From a virus, in the IMG/VR virus record IMGVR_UViG_3300043775_000129, positions 1 through 26,531 of that record: a stretch of DNA of 26,531 bases; one strand, given 5' to 3'. The notes under the pieces are model-generated. The model did not search any database. It had not been told where the DNA came from and was given only the letters and a program-made list of their open reading frames with translations. The stretch's first letter is position 1, and every line of letters starts with the position of its first letter. A program made the translations under genes and the position numbers. This document shows positions 23,347 to 26,531 of the stretch, piece after piece.

Positions 23347-23523
23347 CTAATCGTCTAGGTCGTCAGCTTCCAGGTCTTCGATGTGTTCACGGAACACCTT
23401 CAAGTCCTTCAGTGCTTTCCTAGCCTTCAGTCGTATATAGTAAGTCTCAAGATAGATATAGATTTGATTCAGTATCTCTTTTACTATGAGTGCTGCAAGC
23501 ACTCCATAGAATACATTTGACAT
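23347..23523 (-). CDS. Small membrane-associated protein, the only minus-strand gene (58 aa)
   Basis: Reading leftward, ATG at 23523 is preceded by a strong ribosome site (AGGGAG about five bases before), and the frame runs to a stop at 23347-23349. The protein is MSNVFYGVLAALIVKEILNQ, then a Tyr-rich stretch (IYIYLETYYIRLKARK) and a very acidic end (EHIEDLEADDLDD). The first 30 residues could form a membrane helix with an amphipathic end, followed by a charged helix. No family is recognised. It lies downstream of a leftward TTGACA/TATACT promoter across an AT-rich leader and converges on the late terminator. Being transcribed away from the replication genes by a twin promoter suggests an early or constitutive role, such as a host-takeover or immunity-type peptide; this is speculation. 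Confidence 0.7.
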   Translation of the reverse strand: MSNVFYGVLAALIVKEILNQIYIYLETYYIRLKARKALKDLKVFREHIEDLEADDLDD

Positions 23524-23532
23524 TATTCTCCC

Positions 23533-23613
23533 TATAATATATATATTATTATATATATAATATATATTATATACAACCCCTTCGGGGTTTATATATATTA
23601 TTTATTATATATT
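23533..23613. other. AT-rich palindromic region with a CCCC-TTC-GGGG hairpin
   Basis: 23533-23573 is a 41-base A/T-only run holding two perfect palindromes, ATAATATATATATTAT (23534-23549) and a 20-bp one at 23554-23573. A hairpin AACCCC-TTC-GGGGTT (23575-23589) follows, then another A/T-only run to 23613. With one bulged C the hairpin stem extends into the A/T flanks. It is a candidate unwinding element or replication origin, and on the minus strand a structured 5' leader. Confidence 0.6.
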
Positions 23614-23616
23614 CTA

Positions 23617-23645
23617 AGTATAACACGAGGACTGACTCCTGTCAA
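23617..23645 (-). promoter_or_regulatory. Leftward sigma70-type promoter
   Basis: On the minus strand, TTGACA (23645-23640), a 17-base spacer, and TATACT (23622-23617). Predicted start near 23610, giving an 87-base leader before the minus-strand gene. Both hexamers are identical to those of the rightward promoter. Confidence 0.8.
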
Positions 23646-23665
23646 GTGTAACTTAGGGACTGACT
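23629..23665. repeat. Direct repeat GGACTGACT x2
   Basis: GGACTGACT at 23629-23637 and 23657-23665, spaced 28 bases start to start. One copy lies in the leftward promoter spacer and the other just upstream of the rightward -35. A repressor or activator binding pair is plausible. Confidence 0.55.
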
Positions 23666-23675
23666 TCACTTGACA
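23640..23675. repeat. Inverted repeat TGTCAAGTG ... CACTTGACA, carrying both -35 boxes
   Basis: A perfect nine-base inverted repeat (23640-23648 and 23667-23675) with an 18-base centre. Each arm contains the -35 hexamer of one promoter, so the two promoters are back to back and mirror each other. The arms could also be a dyad operator. Confidence 0.75.
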
Positions 23676-23698
23676 TGACTGAGAGGGTATGTTATACT
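23670..23698 (+). promoter_or_regulatory. Rightward sigma70-type promoter of the replication genes
   Basis: TTGACA (23670-23675), a 17-base spacer, and TATACT (23693-23698). The expected start, about seven bases on, is the A at 23705, which is the ATG of the first gene. The mRNA is therefore predicted to be leaderless. Confidence 0.85.
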
Positions 23699-23704
23699 CA
23701 AAAT

Positions 23705-23896
23705 ATGAGCATACAACTTGATGAATATACATTACCAGAGCACGTATCGTACTCCGCATTCACGACATACATTGACTGTGGGTACCAGTACTACCTAGGG
23801 CGACTGCTCATGAAGGAGGAACTTCCTTCCGTCTGGTCGGTAGGTGGGTCCGCATTCCACCTTGCTTGTGAGAACTATGACAAGGGGACAATGTGA
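23705..23896 (+). CDS. Cas4/RecB-like nuclease, N-terminal part (first half of a split gene)
   Basis: 63 aa from the ATG at 23705. An ATG at 23675 lies inside the -35 box and is rejected, and no ribosome site precedes 23705, matching a leaderless start. The protein carries the opening of a Cas4/RecB-family PD-(D/E)XK nuclease: HVSYSAFTTYIDCGYQYYL with Cys25 (one iron-sulfur ligand), then VGGSAFHLACENYD with His52 and Glu56 of motif I. It ends after Thr-Met at a TGA, before the other motifs, which continue in the next gene in the -1 frame. Alone it cannot be a complete nuclease. It is probably a subunit partner, or the two are joined by frameshifting. Confidence 0.75.
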   Translation: MSIQLDEYTLPEHVSYSAFTTYIDCGYQYYLGRLLMKEELPSVWSVGGSAFHLACENYDKGTM

Positions 23897-24504
23897 TTGA
23901 TTCAAAGCAACTATGGGACCAAGCTTGGCTTGAGTCCAAGGGTGACATCGACCTAACCAATGCACGAACTGGTGGTCGAGCTACTAAGGCTAACCCCAAT
24001 AAAGAAGATGTTCCGTTCTGGAATGAGACTGGTCCTCGTTGGGTCCAAGCTTATATCGAATGGCGCAACGCTAATCCAACTTGGAAAATCTGGACTACCC
24101 CACAAGGGGCTCCTGCTATAGAGTTGGCGATGTTACCCGAGTTCGCTGGCGTGCCAGTCAAGATGATTCTTGACAGAGTGTTTGAAGTCAATGGTGAGTT
24201 GGTCATCGTTGATTTAAAAACCTCTCAGCAAACACCTTCCAATACACTACAGCTTGGATTCTACAAGGTCGGTCTTAAGAAGACCTTTGGTATCGATGTT
24301 AAGTGGGGGACATATTGGATGTCACGCCAGTCTGGGGTATCTCCGTTAGTTGACCTGAGTATGTACACTGAAGATAGAATCGAATACCTAGTATCAGGTT
24401 TCGACAAGGCACGTAAGGCTGGAATCTTCCTGCCTAATGCAAACAACTGCCAATACAAATGTGGGTTGACAGCGCACTGTCAGTTCTCTACAAAGATAGG
24501 ATAA
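23893..24504 (+). CDS. Cas4/RecB-like nuclease, C-terminal part with catalytic core
   Basis: 203 aa from a GTG that overlaps the previous stop (GTGA); AAGGGG lies five bases upstream as ribosome site. It holds Glu77 (PAIE), Asp94 (MILDRVFE) and Asp107-x-Lys109 (IVDLKTS), the acidic and Lys residues of the PD-(D/E)XK core, then QLGFYKVGLKK, and a C-terminal Cys186-x3-Cys190-x5-Cys196 that, with Cys25 of the first half, would make the four-Cys iron-sulfur cluster of the Cas4 family. The domain order is unbroken across the junction and nothing seems lost. The nuclease likely processes DNA ends in phage recombination or replication. Whether the halves work as two chains or a fused one is open. 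Confidence 0.8.
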   Translation: MIDSKQLWDQAWLESKGDIDLTNARTGGRATKANPNKEDVPFWNETGPRWVQAYIEWRNANPTWKIWTTPQGAPAIELAMLPEFAGVPVKMILDRVFEVNGELVIVDLKTSQQTPSNTLQLGFYKVGLKKTFGIDVKWGTYWMSRQSGVSPLVDLSMYTEDRIEYLVSGFDKARKAGIFLPNANNCQYKCGLTAHCQFSTKIG

Positions 24505-24507
24505 CAA

Positions 24508-24924
24508 ATGGAAGACTGGAAACTACAAGTATCATATAAGACACCTGCTGGTGATATGATTAATATCAGGGCAAACACTGCTGATGAACTCAGCGTGTTG
24601 CTTGAAGGTATTGGCGATTACTCAGTACAGGTGGCAGCAGTACAACGATTGGTCGTTGGTGCTTACAATACAGCCCCTTTGGGAACACAAGCTTCAACTC
24701 CAAGCACTCCGCAATCCACTTACTCCGCTCCACCCCAGGCTCAGGGTCCGTCGTTTACACCTCCTCCAAGCGCAATCACGCCACAGGGAACAGCGAGCCC
24801 GACCTGTATACACGGAGCAAGAATCTTCCGACAGGGGATAAGCAAGACGACTGGGAAGCCTTACGCTTTCTGGGCATGTCCGACACCGCAAGGCACACCT
24901 GACCAATGCAAGCCAGTAAACTAA
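24508..24924 (+). CDS. Pro-rich linker protein with C-terminal zinc site
   Basis: 138 aa. Residues 1-55 form a small alpha/beta unit (WKLQVSYKTPAGDMINIRAN, ELSVLLEGIGDYSVQVAAVQ). A Pro/Gln/Ser-rich linker follows, and the C-terminal 40 residues carry Cys100-x-His102 ... Cys124 ... Cys134 around QGISKTTGKPYAFWACPTPQ, a pattern of a zinc ribbon. Similar ends occur in actinophage proteins next to recombination genes. It lies between the nuclease and the SSB-like gene; a DNA-binding accessory of replication or repair is likely. The exact role is unknown. Confidence 0.65.
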   Translation: MEDWKLQVSYKTPAGDMINIRANTADELSVLLEGIGDYSVQVAAVQRLVVGAYNTAPLGTQASTPSTPQSTYSAPPQAQGPSFTPPPSAITPQGTASPTCIHGARIFRQGISKTTGKPYAFWACPTPQGTPDQCKPVN

Positions 24925-24937
24925 CGAGAGGAACAAC

Positions 24938-25282
24938 ATGAGCATCTGGGACAATCCTGAGTTCAAGAGTGAAGGAACAAGTAGCACCTATGTTAATTTT
25001 AAAAACATTGGTGACTCAGTAGAAGGAACAGTACTAAGCGTGGGACTACAGACATGGGACGATGGAACTGTAGCACCAAAGATTATACTTCATACCGCTG
25101 AAGGTGAACGAACATTGACTGCTGGTCAAGTTCGTTTAAAGATGGGACTAGCAGAGAAGCGACCTGAACAGGGCGACTACCTTGCTGTTAAGTTTGTATC
25201 CATTGAAGACCGTGGTGGTGGCAAGACACTAAAGCACTTCGATGTTGCTGTCCGTAAAGCAATGGCAACAGCACCATTTTAA
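24938..25282 (+). CDS. SSB-like OB-fold protein (probable)
   Basis: 114 aa, beta-rich: YVNFKNIGDSVEGTVLSVGL, WDDGTVAPKIILHTAEGERT, TAGQVRLKMGLAEKRPEQGD, YLAVKFVSIEDRGGGKTLKH, FDVAVRK. The five-strand pattern with a central turn fits an OB fold of phage single-strand binding proteins. The C-terminus is ATAPF: it keeps the terminal Pro-Phe of bacterial SSB tips but lacks the acidic residues. Ribosome site GAGAGGA. It lies in the replication block just before a terminator and the ATPase gene. SSB is the most likely function; a decoration or nucleoid-type role is less likely. Confidence 0.6.
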   Translation: MSIWDNPEFKSEGTSSTYVNFKNIGDSVEGTVLSVGLQTWDDGTVAPKIILHTAEGERTLTAGQVRLKMGLAEKRPEQGDYLAVKFVSIEDRGGGKTLKHFDVAVRKAMATAPF

Positions 25283-25296
25283 TTAAGTAGATGACA

Positions 25297-25342
25297 GACC
25301 ATAGCCATCAAGTCACACCGTCAGGGTGGCTATGGTCTTTTT
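25297..25342 (+). terminator. Rho-independent terminator after the SSB-like gene
   Basis: GACCATAGCCATC (25297-25309) pairs with GGTGGCTATGGTC (25325-25337), 13 bp with one G-U pair, followed by TTTTT. It splits the replication block, so the ATPase gene needs read-through, an antiterminator or an unseen promoter. Confidence 0.85.
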
Positions 25343-25361
25343 CTAGAGGGGGGAATAACAA

Positions 25362-26144
25362 ATGCGTACACTTGTCCGCTCTATTGGCCGTGCCAGTATT
25401 GGTGGAGAGCCGTTGCCTAGTTGCTTTAAGGCGTTCGAGAACAACAAGATTATCATTAGACGCTCTGAAGTTTCAATGTTTGCAGCAGCTCCAGGAGTTG
25501 GAAAATCCACACTAGCATTAGCATTAGCACTGAAGATGAAAGTACCAACGCTATACATATCAGCAGATACCAACGCACATACTATGGCTATGAGATTAGC
25601 CTCAATGATTTCAGGTAAGTCGCAGTCAGATGTGGAAGGGATGCTATCAACTGATATCGGTTGGACTAAGGCTACACTAGCTAAGGGTTCACATATTGTT
25701 TGGTCATTTGAATCAGCACCAACACTACAAGATATTGATGAAGAAGTAGAAGCGTTCGAAGAACTATGGGGTTGCCCCCCAACTTTAATTGTAGTAGATA
25801 ATCTAATGGACGTAGCCACAGATGGTGGCGAAGAGTTCGCATCAATGCGAGCTATCATGAAGGAGTTGAAGTACCTTGCCCGTGCTACTAATGCTGCTGT
25901 TGTTGTTCTCCATCATACAAGTGAGGCTGTCATGGGTAGTCCTTGTCAACCACGCAGTGCCATTCAGGGTAAGGTTGCTCAGCTTCCTGCGCTTATCTGT
26001 ACTCTTGGTGTTGTGGGTACTAGTATGGGTGTCGCACCAGTAAAGAATCGTTACGGTAAAGCTGATGCAGGGGGCGGACTCATGACATGGGTTGCTTTCA
26101 ACCCTGAGTACATGTTTATAGATGATATACCAGAGAATGTGTGA
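25362..26144 (+). CDS. RecA/DnaB-like replicative ATPase (short helicase-type)
   Basis: 260 aa. Residues 41-50 are a Walker A (AAAPGVGKST, with Ala in place of the first Gly), Walker B is LIVVDN (142-147), and VVVLHHTSEA (180-189) is the His motif typical of RecA-like DnaB and RepA-type ATPases. The last third (PRSAIQGKVAQLP, VKNRYGKADAGGGLMTWVAF) matches the usual C-terminal ATP-coupling part. It lacks the primase-binding N-terminal domain of DnaB, so it is a short, single-domain helicase-like protein, as in many actinophages. Ribosome site AGGGGGG before the ATG. It likely drives replication-fork or recombination work with the SSB-like protein. Confidence 0.75.
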   Translation: MRTLVRSIGRASIGGEPLPSCFKAFENNKIIIRRSEVSMFAAAPGVGKSTLALALALKMKVPTLYISADTNAHTMAMRLASMISGKSQSDVEGMLSTDIGWTKATLAKGSHIVWSFESAPTLQDIDEEVEAFEELWGCPPTLIVVDNLMDVATDGGEEFASMRAIMKELKYLARATNAAVVVLHHTSEAVMGSPCQPRSAIQGKVAQLPALICTLGVVGTSMGVAPVKNRYGKADAGGGLMTWVAFNPEYMFIDDIPENV

Positions 26145-26148
26145 GGAT

Positions 26149-26271
26149 ATGGAAAAGACAATTAAGATTATGAAACAAGAAGCTTATGTTGAAGGCTATC
26201 AAGATGGTTATCTAGCTGCTACTAATGAATTGAAGGCAAAGAATGACAACACGAAAATCACACAAGGCTAG
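26149..26271 (+). CDS. Short 40-aa peptide, unknown
   Basis: MEKTIKIMKQEAYVEGYQDG, then YLAATNELKAKNDNTKITQG, a helical charged peptide. It starts soon after the ATPase stop, with GAGG only two bases upstream, so initiation may be weak or coupled. It overlaps the resolvase start by 29 bases. It may be a genuine small gene or only a translated leader to the resolvase. Confidence 0.45.
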   Translation: MEKTIKIMKQEAYVEGYQDGYLAATNELKAKNDNTKITQG

Positions 26272-26531
26272 AGGAGCAACATATGAAACACAACTACGAG
26301 ATTATTTTAGACGAAATGGATATGACGCTGAGAGACTTGCGAGAACAGGCAAGCGAGATGAAGGCGATGTTGCAATCAGAGCTGACTTCCTTGGCTCAGT
26401 TGGGGTCATCGAAGCCAAAGCTCCAGGTCAATCAGGTCGCATTGACCTCTCTGGTTGGACGAAAGAGGCTCAACTTGAAGCAACTCATTATGCGGAAGCA
26501 AGAGGCATCGACAGGGAAGCAGTGTTGCCAG
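26243..26531 (+). CDS. PD-(D/E)XK Holliday-junction-type nuclease (partial, runs off the window)
   Basis: The ATG at 26243, with AAGG upstream, opens a frame of 96 complete codons to the window end. The protein shows KARGATYETQLRDYFRRNGY (Glu15), then GKRDEGDVAIRADFLGS (Asp42) and VGVIEAKAPG (Glu57-x-Lys59), followed by IDLSGWTKEAQLEATHYAEA. Together these are the catalytic Glu, Asp and E-x-K of a PD-(D/E)XK resolvase as seen in actinophages. It would cut branched DNA made during replication and recombination, fitting the nuclease, SSB and ATPase upstream. The competing ATG at 26283, in another frame, gives an unfamiliar protein and is rejected. The 3' end is not visible. Confidence 0.8.
   Translation, partial: MTTRKSHKARGATYETQLRDYFRRNGYDAERLARTGKRDEGDVAIRADFLGSVGVIEAKAPGQSGRIDLSGWTKEAQLEATHYAEARGIDREAVLP

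Noticed and set aside
23675-23704. Longer start of the first nuclease half at the ATG at 23675
   Set aside because: This ATG lies at the end of the -35 box, upstream of the predicted transcript start, and the extra residues do not resemble the family.
24466-24494. TTGACA with a TACAAA-like -10 before the gene at 24508
   Set aside because: The -35 is good, but the -10 is poor and the stretch encodes the conserved Cys tail of the nuclease, so a chance match is likelier.
25291-25515. 74-aa ORF over the terminator and ATPase start
   Set aside because: It runs through the terminator stem and overlaps the well-supported ATPase in another frame; no ribosome site or familiar motif.
26283-26531. Open frame starting MKHNYEIILDEM at 26283
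   Set aside because: It has a fair GAGGAG site, but the frame at 26243 carries the complete resolvase motif set and must be the coding one.
1-26531. CRISPR array, insertion sequence or integrase with attachment sites
   Set aside because: No regularly spaced repeats outside coding repeats, and no transposase or integrase motifs in any frame read.

Overview
The window is part of a tailed-phage genome. It is densely coded, with almost every gene on the + strand, genes often joined by TAATG, ATGA or GTGA junctions, and no rRNA or tRNA seen. It looks like a short-tailed (podovirus-type) phage: there are portal, scaffold, capsid, adaptor, fibre and nozzle-like genes, but no tape measure, tail-tube or tail-chaperone frameshift gene. 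The protein styles (Cas4-like exonuclease, Holliday-junction nuclease, small M15 endolysin, leaderless promoter) and the moderately low GC fit a phage of a low-GC actinobacterium, perhaps a freshwater one. The host is an inference from family resemblance, not shown by the sequence.

Layout. 1-9609: the portal C-terminus, an HslV/proteasome-like Ntn hydrolase in the slot where a prohead protease is expected, then a low-complexity protein and four large proteins (1530, 352, 305 and 546 aa, the last with LysM) that look like internal or ejection proteins. 9610-11230: a GC-rich structured leader, scaffold, a hairpin-embedded ribosome binding site, and the major capsid protein. 11257-13636: small accessory head genes, including a Lys/Met-rich basic peptide of 56 aa, and a GT-A glycosyltransferase. 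13636-22407: head-tail adaptor, two repeat-bearing fibre proteins, a poly-glycine adhesin, small fibre partners and a nozzle-like protein of 663 aa. 22407-23251: lysis cassette (small membrane protein, M15 peptidase, holin candidate), closed by a strong terminator.

23347-23704 is the control hub. A small minus-strand gene converges on the terminator. Its leader carries AT-only palindromes and a GC hairpin. Two near mirror-image sigma70-type promoters (TTGACA-N17-TATACT) fire outward from an inverted repeat. The rightward promoter places its start site on the ATG of the first replication gene, so that mRNA should be leaderless.

23705-26531: the DNA-metabolism block, with a Cas4/RecB-like nuclease split over two overlapping reading frames, a zinc-binding protein, an SSB-like protein, a terminator, a RecA/DnaB-like ATPase, a 40-aa peptide and a PD-(D/E)XK resolvase cut by the window end.

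The strongest candidates for something new are the proteasome-like peptidase in the head operon, the split iron-sulfur nuclease, and the symmetric divergent promoter hub with its cruciform-prone leader.
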